NCBI GenBank assembly: GCA_016110215.1
Contig: JADWQD010000006.1
Span: 310,001 to 374,000, forward strand
Length of the DNA: 64,000 nucleotides
Origin: Capronia americana
Taxonomy: Eukaryota > Ascomycota > Eurotiomycetes > Chaetothyriales > Herpotrichiellaceae
Direction: 5' to 3'
Position 1 is the first letter of the stretch. The number at the start of each line of letters is the position of its first letter. Shown here piece by piece: positions 33,811-46,220 of the stretch. Under the pieces are notes generated by a model. That model was not told the origin of the DNA and did not search any database. It saw only the letters and a list, made by a program, of their open reading frames with translations. A program made the translations under genes and the position numbers.

Positions 33811-36488
33811 TTAGAGAAATTCGCGATTCATCCGGCGCCAGAACGAATCCTCGCCAAAATCGCCCTCGAAGTGGAAATCCTGGTCCCCTAGACGAAGACC
33901 ATCTCCGTCTCTGAACGAGGACCATGTTGCCGACTCATCTCCACCGGCAAGCGAAGCGGTTAGATCGGCCGTGGCCAGGTCTCGCGTCGGAATAGGAACG
34001 TGGGCGCCCAGGAACCGGCCACCTTCAAAGGAGGGAGTATGAGTGTCAATATCGACCTCGACATCATTGTTAGGAGGATAAGCTGCCAGATGGTATGAAT
34101 GGTGATTCGGCGAAATTCCTTCTTGACATCGGTGTAGCCAGCCTGCCGGTCTCTCACTTTCATTGCACAAACTCGGGGGGACTGCGACATCCGAGTCTTC
34201 CTGACTTGGCCACCCGGATGCAATTGCAAGGCGAGAACGAGAATCGATTACCGTCGAATCACCCACCGATGTTGTCGCATTAGTAGGCTTCCTGGCAGTG
34301 GCAGTGGCATTGGCATCGACCTTCCCTCGAACAAGCTTGATCCGGGATATGAGGGCGTGAATGACAGCGGCCCCAGTTTTGGCCAGTGAGATTCTCTCGG
34401 CAATGATTTGAAGTCTGTCAACTGCGTCCGAGAGGGATTGCAGGGCGCGAGGGTAGATATCGGCGTATTTTTGCGGGCGTGAGATCAGCACCGTGGAGAG
34501 CATGACGGCGCCGTCAAAGGTGAAGAATGAGAGGCTGTAGAGCTTGTAGTGTTGAACGCCGAACTGATGAAACAGACGCTTTTGAGAGTCCAGAATCGCT
34601 AGCGCCGCCGACACGGCCCGTTCTTGATCAATCTCACTCAAGAGGATGTAAGGGCGGTGGAGCCCCAGCAGAAAGGCGTTGGTGTGGCACACGAGCAGTT
34701 CTCTCTGGGCCGGTAAGCACGGGTATTCGGCGTCCCAAGAGGTGTCGGGATTGTCAAAGCGGTGCGTCGCGGGGAGCGTCTTTTGGAAGTGGGCGGCAAA
34801 TTGGTGGAGCTGTTCCAATGTATTGTAGTCTTGGCCGGCAGGATACTTACCCGAGGCGTGGAGGCTGAGGATCTCGGGGATGCGCACTGCCAGTTGATAT
34901 TCCAGCAGTCGCGCCGTGAAGGCTGTGGGGACGCTGTACTGTGCAGTCGGGATCCGTTCGTTTCGCGTCTTGGGCATGACGCAGTCCACCGGAGGGGACA
35001 CTTGGCAATCTCGAAGGTTGATGGTCATAGGTCGATCTAGTACCAGCGACATGTGGCTGGATCCCAGTGGGTTTGGGTTAGGCATTGGGTGGTTGTAGAG
35101 AGAGAGGGGAAGACTACATACCCATCCCATATCAGCAGATTGATCAAGACACGCTTGCACAACTCTATGTTCCACAGATTTTCTATCGTGCCTTGGACGG
35201 TGTCGGACTGGGAGGCTTGAGGATTTCGATGGATTCCGATCTCTTGAGCAGCCCTGCTTGGTATCAGCATTCATGGAAACACGGCGTCTCGGTCCCGGTC
35301 TCGGTCACACTCACCTAATTGCTTGCCCCAGACTGTGCCAGGCCTCGGCAATACGCCCGGCATTTTTCAACCACGATGCTCGTAAAAAGTCTTGCTGAAC
35401 ACAAACCAGCGTAGCATTTTCCCGACCTATCGCCGCGGTAATGGCGATGCCACAGTCGCTGTACTCCTCAGACAGTTCGTTGAAGCTCTGCGACGCACCC
35501 ATCTTCAGATGCTGCAGACTCCGGTCGTAGTCTGGAGGAAGGAATTGAAGCGCCTGTGCGAGAACCTGGAACAAGAGCGCGGGAAATAGTTGTAGGTCAT
35601 CAGGGAGACTGCGAGGGCTGCCCGCCGTCAACATCCCGTACCCTTGCTGCCACCACGTCTCGTAGGTGTCGAGAAAGATTTGCTTGTCCAGCACCCCATA
35701 ATGCCAATTAACCGCTTCGAAGAAGAGAGTGACCAGAATCTCGCAGTACGGACGAGCCGGGAGTTGGCGGATCAGGCTTCGATATTTGGAATTGAGATCT
35801 TTGTCCCGGTCCGAGACGATGGACCGATCGTGTTTTGCGACGATGGCACCATGATGGGATTCCACCTAGCAGCGAGATTATCAGCTCCAATTTCTCTCCC
35901 CAACCTCTCGGGTGGAATCTGGGGATTCACCTTTTTGAGGAGTGCTAAAGTATTGGCAATACTGTTCTTGGAGTACCCCAGAGAACCGACGTCCAACTGC
36001 GTCAATGTCGTGGTGGAGCACCGTACGCGCGGTTCGTCGCTTTCAGGCATTCTACCCGTGTCGGGGGACCATTGGGACCACATCAAGCCACTGGAATCGT
36101 CAGAGCCCTTGGACCCGTTCGGACTCTCAGAGTTATTCCCGGCCTGTAGAGTGGCCGCATCGGACCCGCTGGACATGGCAGCATCGGTAGGCCAGGGTTC
36201 CTTTTCCCGGTCGGGGTGAGGTTCGGCTTCCGGCCACAAGCTCGCATACCCGCTGGGGGGATTCGTGTAGCCGCATTTCTCATGAGCCCTCCGACCGACA
36301 CAGTTTCCACAGGGGAAACCGCGATCGCACTATCAAGAACAAGTTGAATGTTAGCGAAATACTGGGCTCAGACTGTCGGTCGGCATGATGCCACGAATTC
36401 TCCAAGAATCCGTACACACCTTTTGCTTGCGTCGATGACACTCGATGCAGGAGTGCATGGCCCGACGGCGTTTGCGGCGTTCCACCAT
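33811..36488 (-). CDS. Zn(II)2Cys6 transcription factor with fungal-specific TF domain
   Basis: Exons 36488-36420, 36329-35931, 35865-35315, 35253-35122 and 35056-33811, all in frame, 798 aa. The binuclear cluster C14-x2-C17-x6-C24-x5-C30-x2-C33-x8-C42 is split after KQK by the first intron and preceded by a basic stretch (RRKRRR). A Ser/Pro-rich linker leads to the fungal_trans middle-homology domain at about 215-480 (VLFFEAVNWHYGVLD-like segment, RAAQEIGIHRNPQ, LLIWDGHMSLVLDRPMTI). The C-terminus is acidic and Asp/Gly-rich, a likely activation region. A nuclear regulator, probably of neighbouring metabolic genes, since it lies at the edge of the accessory region and is divergent from the EthD gene. 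Confidence 0.9.
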
Positions 36489-37066
36489 TTCACAGATTGG
36501 CTGTGGTTCTAAAGGCCGATGGCCACGCAGACACCCGGGCAGGTATAGATAAGAACAGATAGTTGTTCTTCTTCAGTCCGAGCAGGAGCGTAGCCCGATA
36601 GCCGACCAGAGGGATAGCTCAACTCAGCGTCCAGTGACGGCAGCTGCATCAATAAGGGACCGCCGGTGATATCAATGGCGCGTCAAGTCTGTACAACAGG
36701 TCAAGGATGCACATTTCGATCAAGATTGAGAATCACACTTCCTCTCTCTGGGGTGGCACGGGGTCGGGGGGTTCGTTGAGCGGCACGACAGGATCCACTA
36801 TATTTCGGCTTTAACGTGAGGAGAAGTTAAGGGCGTATCTCCACAGTAAAACTTACCGAGTACGAGGTATGTTGATAGGACCCGCCAAGGACTCCATGGG
36901 TATCGCTCGGGCAGTACGTGGTCTGGCGTACAGTAGACCACACTACTCTCCTACGAGGTACACTCGGAGCTATCGTATGCAAGGTTTCATACTGAGGTCC
37001 GGTTTAAGACAGGACCACGAAACCCAATAGGTAGAGCAAGAACACCGCAACGCTCGACCGGCGCAG

Positions 37067-37079
37067 CGGAGATAATCCG
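37067..37079. promoter_or_regulatory. CGG-N7-CCG candidate zinc-cluster binding site
   Basis: CGG AGATAAT CCG, an inverted pair of CGG triplets spaced by seven bases, 184 bp before the EthD start codon and downstream of the divergent regulator. Binding by that regulator is inferred. Confidence 0.3.
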
Positions 37080-37146
37080 GTTCTCCAGGATGTAATACCT
37101 TAGGAAGCCTGATTGTGCGGGCGAAGCGGCCGCACCTTTGTAAGAG

Positions 37147-37154
37147 TATATAAT
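37147..37154 (+). promoter_or_regulatory. TATA box of the EthD gene
   Basis: TATATAAT in the sequence AGAGTATATAATATG, 109 bp before the start codon. Confidence 0.55.
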
Positions 37155-37262
37155 ATGTGTTGTGGACCATTGTATCACCGTAACTCTCAATAGCACAATC
37201 TGGGATAATCAACAACCACAAACACATTTCCTCACCGGTCCTGTCCCTTCTCCGTCGTCGAC

Positions 37263-37592
37263 ATGGCTTTCAGCGTGTATGTCTTCTACTACAGAGGCGA
37301 GGACACCAAGTTCGACCTCAACTATTACCTGACTTCTCATATGCCCCTGGTTCAGAGCCGGTGGACCAAAAACGGCTTGAAGAGCTGGGAAGTCATTGAA
37401 TTCGCACCCGGAGGGGATGGCAAGGCTCCAAAGTCCTACATCCAAACGGTCATGGTTTTTGACGGGGAAGAGAGCTTCGCCGCCGCCGTGAGTGGCCCTG
37501 ACGCCGGCGAAATCCTGGGAGATATCGCCAATTTCACCAACACACACCCAGAGATCTGCCCTGGAGTTGTTGTGGGCAGTTCATCTTCCTGA
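37263..37592 (+). CDS. EthD-domain small protein
   Basis: Single exon, 109 aa. The sequence VYVFYYRGEDTKFDLNYYLTSHMPLVQ has the EthD pattern of an N-terminal beta strand followed by FxxYW/YxxxHMPL, and the length matches the family (about 100 residues, dimeric alpha+beta ferredoxin-like barrel). EthD proteins accompany P450 ether-degradation operons in bacteria and several polyketide-type clusters in fungi. They may act as small cyclases, decarboxylases or carriers; the substrate here is unknown. Its position next to the regulator and near the CYP505 gene suggests an accessory metabolic role. Confidence 0.85.
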   Translation: MAFSVYVFYYRGEDTKFDLNYYLTSHMPLVQSRWTKNGLKSWEVIEFAPGGDGKAPKSYIQTVMVFDGEESFAAAVSGPDAGEILGDIANFTNTHPEICPGVVVGSSSS

Positions 37593-38006
37593 GAAAGGAA
37601 TGCCAGAGAGTGGTATGTCTTTCTGGTCAACGGTTGAGGTCAGAGCTGACGATGATACAGGGTTCTACTTGGCGTGAATACGATAGAAGCTTGAAGGCAC
37701 TGGAGCAACGTCAAAAGGTTGCAGCAAGAAGACCTATCTACAAAACAAAAGATGGCTCCCTTTATCGCTAGACGCCTTCAATTGAACTAGACCTTTCAAG
37801 TTTTGAACAAAGTACGAGATATATGTGATTGCCATCGCTGTCCCTCTTTCTTAGCTTTTGGAGCGGTTTGTAAAAGTGACTCCCTAGGACCACCCATATG
37901 TGTAGCGACATAGGTAGCTCGCCAGCTGCTAGATAGCAACTCAAGGGAGTATAATATGGGAAAAAGTCTCTGGAGTTCTTTATCTCTATCTACTCGCATA
38001 ATGTAT
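37593..38006. other. Gene-free stretch between convergent genes
   Basis: 414 bp between the EthD gene and the 3' end of the MFS gene. Short frames only. Confidence 0.4.
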
Positions 38007-40127
38007 CTACTGACTCCATTTACCCTTCTTTCGGATCCGCTCGCCGAAAATGTAAAAGATCCACGGCACAGGCACCATTAGGATGGAGAAGAATCCAAAG
38101 ATACTCGTGCCCCACGGGATGCCCACACCATTGTAGAGCGGAGCGATCGCGAGGGGGAATCTATGGGAGGAAGTTGTCAGTTAATTTCCGTCTCTACAAC
38201 GCACCTACAGGAAAAAGGAAAATGGCAGGGGAAAATGCTTACGCTCCGGCAAAGCACGACCGCAGGAACGTGTTGGCGGCCACCGCGCTCGCCGCGTAGC
38301 CACTGAACGTGTCGACCAGGTAGTTAAGCGCCGCTTGGAAGACGGTGAAAAAGCCGAATCCGGTCATGGCAATCCCGATCACGGGCGCGATCCAAGGATG
38401 TGACGGATCCGCGGTCCAACCTGTGACAAACAAGCCTGCACTGAAAAATACTGATCCGAGCATCATCGGTGGGAGGCGCAGTTCTGGCGCTACCCTCCCT
38501 GCCGCTTTCTTGTTGTAGACCATTTGGTTGTAAATGTTAACGACGGCTCCGAGAAAGGATCCCAATAGCAGCGACGAGAATGGGACCGATGCCGGGACAG
38601 CTCTCCAGCCGCGGTGTTGCTCGAAGATGAGAGGGATCGCTCCTGTGTACAGAACGTTAGTGAAAGAGAAGAGAACTCTGGAGTGTGAGGGCGCGAACCA
38701 AGCTGCATATATAGGATGCCGTAGCAAAAGCTCGCGTAGAGCGCCATCAGAAAACAAATTGGCGTTGTCAATAGCTGTATCGGCCGGACTAAGAACTAGA
38801 TCAGATGCGGTCAACATCGCCCACGGCCCAAGTCGAGTTATCTTTCGAGTGGCGTTCGTAGCACCAACCTTGCGAGCCAATTCGCCGATTGAAACATCCC
38901 ATTCTTCGAACTTTGCGTGTAGTGCCCAGTTGCCGCTCTGATGCCGCAGGCGTCGTGCCTTGTATACCAGGAGGCGAGGCGGGTATGATTCGTCGAGGAA
39001 TATGACATCCACGATCAACACAGTGATCTGGAGGATGCCCGACAAGTACTCTGTCCACCGCCAGCCGAGTCGAGGCTGGACAACAAGCGCTGCTCCGACG
39101 ATAGGTCCCAGACCTGGCCCCAGCACCACGGCCATGGCATAAGCGGCCATGGCAATACCTCGTTGCGAAGCCGGGAACAAATCGCTCAAGACCCCACCCG
39201 TGTTCGTTACTGGCGCGGACGCGAAAAACCTACAGAGTAGGGATGTAAGTCGAAAGAGGCCAAACAAACGCCATGCGTGCGGTGTTACAATGTTCGTGTG
39301 GATTTGACTCACCCAGCGAAAAATCTGGATATCATCAGTGTCTGGAAGTCACTTGCAGAGCCAGCGGAAAATTCGAAACAGATAGCGACGAGCATTGGTG
39401 GAAGGACGGAGGTCTGTTCCGGAAAACTGTCAGCTTCAGTCCCCATCTCAGGATCCTAAGTATCTTCCGGCCTCTCCCACTCACGTGCCGCACGAAGTAT
39501 CAAGGATACATGTTAGGCATTTACCTTTCGACCGAATACCTCAGACAACGGTGCCCACAAGAGAGGACCGAGGCCGAACCCGAAAAGGAACAGACTCGTG
39601 CCCAACGTCGCGACTCGATTGCTGACGCCGAAGTGTTGCGCCACCTGCTGAGTGCCCGGGCTGAATGCACTGCTGGCCCAGGAGGCCGTCAGAGTCGTGG
39701 AGCTATACAGCGCCGTGGTAATGATCTTTTTCTTCCTAGACCAATTGACGGGCCAATAAGGGTCGTCGGCGCCGTCAAAGTCGACCAGATCTTCCACTGT
39801 CGTTTTCTGATGTTCGAGCTCATGTGTGAAATTGCTCGGCACGATTGGAGGTCGACTCCTGACCCACGCTGCCACGGCCTCTAGCCGAGGAATCGTAGAA
39901 CCACTCGAGGTGGATGTGACGGAGGAAGTAGAGCGATGTGTCCGCACCCTTGACCCGCGGAGACGATGCGCTTTCGTAGAGTGGTCATCATCTATTCCCA
40001 GGCCGTTTGGTTTGGCGTCTCCATGTTCTGAGTGGGTTGTCGTATAGACCAGAGCATTGTGCCCCGCTGGATTGCTCACAGGAGCTATCACTGCCATCGG
40101 AGTGTCTGAGGAGACTGAATTTGCCAT
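38007..40127 (-). CDS. MFS transporter, DHA1 (drug:H+ antiporter) type
   Basis: Exons 40127-39525, 39413-39313, 39229-38865, 38788-38699, 38642-38243 and 38160-38007, frames consistent throughout, 570 aa. About 130 cytosolic residues (DDPYWPVNWSRKKK) precede 12 predicted membrane segments. Motif A-like LLWAPLSEVFGRK and motif C-like VLGPGLGPIVGAAL identify a DHA1 exporter of the fungal multidrug/polyamine type. The fourth exon (TTPICFLMALYASFCYGILYMQL) is clearly in a different frame from the surrounding open frame, so the two flanking introns are required. The third donor, GTGCTA, is unusual. A plasma-membrane efflux pump for a metabolite or xenobiotic is likely. Confidence 0.88.
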
Positions 40128-40665
40128 GCGCGGGTCCTCTTCCGACGTCTCCCGTGGTGGGAGGATTGTGTGTTTATCAACATTCCATGGAACACCGCGG
40201 TTGAGCTTGTATCGACTTTTAGCTCCAAGTTTCTGTTACACACTCATTCTTGTGTGTTTTGGACGTCCTGCCGCTAACCAAGCTCTGGCAGAAAGTGCAA
40301 GCTGTGGCTCTTGGGCCTCGACCAGCTGGTGGGAGCATAATTATCGTAATTAATTGGCAGGGTTTCAAGCGAGTCGAACCTGGGCGATGGCCCGGGTGTC
40401 ATCAACCGCCAAAATAAGATCTAGCTAGTGCTTCCTAGTAGTGCCGGCGCCACAGTCGACTTGCGAATCGATCCAGTCTGATGACATGCACATGTGTGCT
40501 AACTAGTGCCAATGCGGCGAGAGTTCCAAGAGACTAAGAGCGCCGAGATACAACAGCCTAGGAGTCCGTTGTGGGATCGGGTAGAAACGTGATGCCCCTA
40601 ACTTCTCTTCGCTCCTCTTCCTCCAGCCAAAGGGCACTCGGCAGCTCTCGCTCGATGGCGGATGG
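40128..40665. other. Intergenic stretch
   Basis: 538 bp upstream of the MFS gene and downstream of the amidohydrolase gene, both on the minus strand. Nothing recognised beyond probable promoter and 3' UTR. Confidence 0.4.
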
Positions 40666-42005
40666 CTATGGGGAAGATTCCAAGAAAGTGAGCGCTGCCG
40701 CAACCAAAGCATCCCCTCCAGTTTTAAGGGTCGGATGAATTGCCGGCGCAAAGTCTGGGCTGTGGTTGATCGGCACAGTGTCGAGCTTTCCTTGTGCGGC
40801 TAGAGAATCCCACAGCTGTTGATCTATACCGCCGAATAGCCAGAAACAGGAGGGTTTTCCAATCGACCCAGCGAGGATACTGAAGTCTTCGCTTGCTAGG
40901 CTGCTTTTTGGTGCGACCACAAACTCATGCCCGAAAATCTGCGCAAAAGTTTGTCTGACTTTCTTTTCAGTATTCTCAGAGTTTGCGGTGACTGGAAGGC
41001 TCATATGATGTTCGATCTGGGGGCCCTTCTCACAAAACCCTGCTTCGCATTCTGACTTTATTGTTCTCCGAACATGATCGAGAACAGTGTGTCGTACTTC
41101 TTCATCGAGTGTTCGAATGTTGACAGTAAAGAACGCGCGATCGCTGATCACATTCTCCGCTTCGCCAGCATGGATGGACCCGACCGTGATGACGGCAACT
41201 TCATCAGGAGGTACAACCCGACTGACAATTGTTTGGAGACGGACGACGATATGACTGGCTATCACCACGGGATCAATACAACGATGAGGCATGCTTCCAT
41301 GTCCGCCTCGGCCAAAGATGGTGACTTTGAGGCTGTCAGAGGAGCTCATAATGGGGCCATTTTTGGATGCAACCACCCCAGCCCGAATCGGGGCCACGTG
41401 CTGTCCCAGAACAATGTCGGGAATCGGACAGTTATGCCTCGAACTGTCATATAAGCCATCGTTGACCATTCCTAGGGCGCCATCCCCAGCCTCTTCAGCT
41501 GGTTGGAAGAGAAACACGAGTGTCCCAGTCCAAAATTGGCGTGCCCTCAGGAGAGTCTCGGCTGCGATCAGTAAGCAGACCGCGTGAAAGTCATGTCCGC
41601 AGGCTGGAAAGAGTCATCAGTCATCTCCTGCTCTGTCTGAACCGGACTGAAATGCTCCCTACCATGCATCACTGGCGTTTCTTTTCCATCGCTGCTGATT
41701 TGCCTTCGCAGACTGGCGTATTCGAGGCCCGTTCGCTCTGCGACCGGCAATGCATCGATATCTGCTCGGAGCAGGACCGTTTTCCCGGTTCCATTTTGCA
41801 GGATCGCAATCAACCCGTGGCCTCCGATCCCTGCCCGAATCTCAAAATCGGCGCTCAGGCCCCGGAGATGTTGAATAATTAATGAGGCTGTTTCGGACTC
41901 GCAGTGAGACAGCTCGGGGTTTGCATGAATCTTCTTGTAAACAGCTTCGTAGGCAGTCAAACCGGGTCGACACTCTCGGATGACCGCGGCTTTAGTGGAA
42001 GACAT
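40666..42005 (-). CDS. M20-family amidohydrolase (hippurate hydrolase / aminoacylase-like)
   Basis: Exons 42005-41663 and 41603-40666, phase 1, 426 aa, the usual length for M20D. The splice restores VMHACGHDFHAV, the metal-binding HxCGHDxH motif, and the second motif QPAEEAGDGALGM follows. The dimerisation/lid domain holds GRGGHGSMPH, with the conserved His. It should hydrolyse an N-acyl amino acid or a related amide in the cytosol, using two metal ions. An in-frame ATG at 42068 would add a hydrophobic stretch, but the start at 42005 (MSSTKAAVIREC) fits the family. It is divergent from the CYP505 gene. Confidence 0.87.
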
Positions 42006-42630
42006 GTCGCTGCACGTTTGGGTTTGACAGATAGATTTCCAGATGCATACGAATGTGAACAGGAACAATCTTTAAGCATCGATTGTCATCTTTTTGAGAG
42101 ATTCTGGCAACTGAAACCGACCCGGCTGGGCAACCTGCTGACCTTCAGCTGTCGAGCTGAACAATAACTCAAAAGCCACCGCGAGAAACTTTGACGCAAG
42201 GGGGGATGAGAACATGCAAGCTAGAGGTCGAGACGACGGCAATCCCTCGAACCCTATTGGATTGGATGTGGGTGGGTGGAACTATCCACGGAGTAGAAAG
42301 CGACAGGCAAATCGGGTTCGTTGACGAGCGAGCCACCCCTTGCAGCATTGGGGAGCGGCCCAAGCGAGGTCCGTCACCCACCCACCTTATTGCTTCTCCC
42401 TTCTCCCAAACTCTGCCGGCTACTGCCCAAAGGTAGATATCATACCACTCAGAGTCGTGGGAAATATGAGCGACTCTTGGTGTTTCCTCGGCCCGAACAG
42501 TCCCAGAAAAAGACGTACAGGCTAATGTAAAATCTATCAACATGCCCACTTATGGGGCTTCATGCACGAGACCCTTTTCGTGCAAATCTGGGTTATTGAG
42601 GCCATACCGGTGCACGTCTGATTGACCAAT
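42006..42630. promoter_or_regulatory. Divergent promoter, amidohydrolase / CYP505
   Basis: 625 bp between divergent start codons with no gene inside. It contains CCTCGG at 42486-42491, the core recognised by fatty-acid regulators FarA/FarB in Aspergillus, about 140 bp before the CYP505 ATG. Confidence 0.4.
42486..42491 (+). promoter_or_regulatory. CCTCGG hexamer (FarA/FarB-type element)
   Basis: A single CCTCGG upstream of the fatty-acid hydroxylase-like CYP505 gene. A hexamer is short, so chance occurrence is possible. Confidence 0.25.
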
Positions 42631-45600
42631 ATGGCGGAACCTATCCCGTCTCCCAGAGGATATCCTATTATTGGAAACGCTCTCGATATTGACGCGGAAT
42701 TCCCTATGATGAGCCTTTCTAACCTGGCTAATAGATATGGTTAGTACAGTTGGGCGGAGTGGAGACATGTCTCTGGAACTAGACTTACAATGACAATCTA
42801 GGAGAGATATTCAAGCTTACCCTGGGCGGGCACGAAAGAGTCTTTATCTGCCGGCGGGAACTTTTCAACGAGCTGATGGACGAAAAACGATTTGAGAAAG
42901 CCGTCACCGGGGCTCTTTTACACATTCGGAGCGCTGTCCATGACGGCCTATTCACTGCCTTTCCGGGAGAGCACAATTGGGGCGTGGCGCATCGAGCATT
43001 AATGCCGGCGTTTGGGCCTATATCCATTCGTGACATGTATGATGGTGGGTGCCTCCATGCTTCCCGAGACAACTGTAGTGGTGCACTGACTCTTGGTCTC
43101 CAGAGATGTACGACATTGCCACCCAGCTGGTGCTGAAATGGTCCCGCTATGGCCCAGAGCATGATATCAAGGTCACGGATGACTTCACACGGTTGACCCT
43201 GGACTCCATTGCTTTGTAAGTGAGTTCCTTTGTACTCGGATATTCAATTGAACAAGAAAAGGTGTGCGATGGGGACTAGATTCAACTCCTTTTACACCGA
43301 AGAGATGCATCCGTTTGTCAATGCAATGGTCGGGGTGTTGATTGGTGCCGGCGAGCGTGCGCGACGACCACCACTACCTAGCTACTTCTTTCAAGCCGCG
43401 GACAAGAAATTTCAGGACAGCGTGGACCTGATGCTCAAAATCGCAACCGATCTCGTCAAACATCGTCGCGAGAATCCCTCTGACAAGAAAGATCTCCTGA
43501 ACGCCATACTGTATAACAAAGATCCTCAGACAGGCGAGAATTTGAGCAACGAGAGTATCGCTTACAACATGATCACGTTTCTCATCGCAGGTAAAACCTC
43601 CATTCTCCGCGACGGGGACGGATATGCTCATTCAACTTGGCAGGCCATGAGACCACCTCGGGGCTTCTTTCCTTTGTGTTCTATGAGCTTCTGAAGAACC
43701 CGGAAGCTTACCAACAAGCCCAAAAGGAGGTCGACACAGTGATTGGGGACGATGCAGTTACAGTACAACACCTCTCCAAACTGGAATACCTCAACGCCGT
43801 CTTGAGAGAAACGTTAAGGCTTCACCCGCCTGCACCAGCATTCACAGTCCAGTCAAAACAGGATGAAGTGATCGGGGGAAAGTACCACGTCACAAAGGAT
43901 ACGGCGCTTGTCTGTTTCTTGATGGCTATCCACAAGGATCCCGCAGTGTATGGTGAAGACGCCGAGCAGTTCTGCCCAGAGAGAATGCTGAATGAGGCGT
44001 TCAACAAGCTCCCTCCCAACGCGTGGAAAGTACGTGATGATGCCTTGTGCCCCTGGAACCTCATGACGACGGACTAACTAATATTGAAAACAGCCATTTG
44101 GGAATGGCTCGCGCGCATGCATTGGCCGACCATTTGCGTGGCAGGAGGCCCTCTTGGGTCTGGCCATGTTGCTTCAGAACTTCGACTTCAGCATGTCGGA
44201 TCCCACTTATCAGCTCGTGCTTCAATCTACATTGACTGTCAAGCCCAAAGGGTTTTTTATGCGTGCGAAAGCTCGGCGACCCGACATTGAAACCAGATTG
44301 CTTGGACGGTCGATCCCCAGAGATACGGGTAAGCATCAGCCACCGCCAGCGCCGGCAAGCGGAAATTCGGATCAAACAGAGTCGAAGTTACCAATACTCT
44401 CAATATTTTACGGGTCCAACACTGGGACCTGTGAGGCCATGGCAAACTCTTTGGCGTCCTCTGCCGCTTCCCACGGCTTCCAGGCCAAAGTTGAAATCTT
44501 GAATAAAGCGGTGGATGCGTTACCCAAGAAAGGGCCTGTGGTGATCATTACCTCAAGCTACGAAGGAGAGCCACCGGACAATGCGGTGCACTTTGTCTCT
44601 TGGCTGGAAGGGTTACATGGCACAGAAGCCAGCGGAGTCAAATATGCCGTATTTGGATGTGGAAATCGTAAGTGCGCTAGAAGAAGAAGAAGAAGAAGCT
44701 CGGTGATGGCGGTGTGCTGACGTTTTGGAGGTGACTGGCAACACACCTACCACAAGATCCCTAAGCTCGTGGATTCCACCCTTTCCGAAAGAGGCGCTGA
44801 GCGTTTGACGGCCAGAGGAGCTGGCGACGCAAACGATGCTGCGTTGTTCGACACGTATGATACATGGAAAGATGAGCAGTTGTGGCCTGCTCTTGCCAAA
44901 GCTTTCCAGGTCGCAGCAAAGGGTGTGGAAGACCCACGATCCTCGGGACTCGATATTCAGATATCTGCTGACACCAGAGCGTCTTTCCTTCGGCAGGATC
45001 TCAAACAAGGTCTGGTGCTCGCGACAAAACCCTTGACCGCGCCAAACGGGCCCGAGAAGCGACACCTCGAGATTCAGTTGCCTTCAGGAATGTCGTACAG
45101 GGCTGGAGACTACCTGGCAGTCCTCCCCTTCAATCCGACAAGAAATGTGCGGAGGTGCCTTGCAAGATTCAGTCTTCCTTGGGATGCCATGATCACCATC
45201 AACCCCGAAACTCACACCGCGCTCCCTTCGGGGAGGCCTCTGCCGCTTTTTGAAGTCCTGTCGGCTCTCGTCGAACTGTCACAGCCAGCGACATCGAAGC
45301 AATTGAAGCAGGTGGCCGCAACAATCGCAGAACCTGCCGCGAGGGAAAGCTTGGAAAGGCTCGCGAGCGACGCCTTCAAGCAGGAGATCCTGGACAAGAA
45401 CAAGTCCCTTCTCGACATCCTGGAGAGATATCCCAGCGCCCAATTCTCGCTCGGACAATTTCTGGAGGCGCTCCCATTGATGCGAATCCGCCAGTACAGT
45501 ATTTCGTCCTCCCCTCTGGAAGACCCATCCAAGTGTACAATCACCTACTCGGTTCTCGATGCTCCAACAAGGGGTGGAGACCCGGACAAGGGCCGTTTCT

Positions 45601-46163
45601 TGGGCGTCTGCAGCAATTACCTCCGATCGCGTGCACCGGGCGACTGGATCCACGTTGCGGTGCGCCCGAGTCATGCAGGGTTCCATCTCCCTCTCGATGA
45701 CACTACCCCGGTGTTGATGGTTTGCGCCGGTACGGGCCTGGCGCCCTTCAGAGCATTTGTCCAAGAGCGCGCACTCAAGATCAAGTCTGGGAAAGAAGTT
45801 GGCCCCGCACTGCTATTTTACGGCTGCGGAATGCCCGATGGGGACGAGCTCTACAAGAGCGAATTTGCCGAGTGGGAAGCGCAGGGCGCGGTGGAAGTGC
45901 GCCACGCCTATTCACGAGCACCGGAGCGGAGCTTCGGTTGTCGCCATGTTCAGGACAGGATATGGCACGACAGAAGCGAGGCAAAGGGACTCTTCATGCG
46001 GAATGCACGGATCTACATGTGTGGCGCTGGCGCCGTGGGAACCGAAGTCAACAAAGTCATGGCCAAGATCTTCATGGACGCCAAGGGGGTCTCGCAGGAG
46101 TCGGCCGAAGCATGGGTTAACGGCTTGAAAGGTGTTCGGTACTGGGCTGACGTGTTTGCTTGA
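42631..46163 (+). CDS. CYP505-type self-sufficient cytochrome P450-reductase fusion
   Basis: Seven exons: 42631-42739, 42802-43044, 43104-43215, 43262-43590, 43644-44029, 44094-44667 and 44731-46163, 1061 aa, the normal length. The P450 domain shows the proline-rich start (PSPRGYPIIGNALD), I-helix AGHETTSG near 265, K-helix ETLR and heme loop PFGNGSRACIG near 394 with its Cys ligand. The FMN domain begins near 490 (ILSIFYGSNTGTCEAMA), followed by FAD and NADPH modules (RQYSISSSP, GTGLAPFRAF). Relatives such as P450foxy and BM3 hydroxylate fatty acids, alcohols or alkanes at sub-terminal carbons without a separate reductase. It is soluble, with no N-terminal anchor. The sixth intron carries an (AGA)n run. 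Confidence 0.95.
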
Positions 46164-46180
46164 GAGACACGCCCGCGGGC

Positions 46181-46220
<40 letters not shown>

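Larger units (their letters stand above)
36489..37262. promoter_or_regulatory. Divergent promoter, Zn(II)2Cys6 regulator / EthD gene
   Basis: 774 bp. It includes TATATAAT at 37147-37154 and an inverted CGG-N7-CCG at 37067-37079, the half-site arrangement bound by Zn(II)2Cys6 proteins. No gene is visible within it. Confidence 0.5.
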
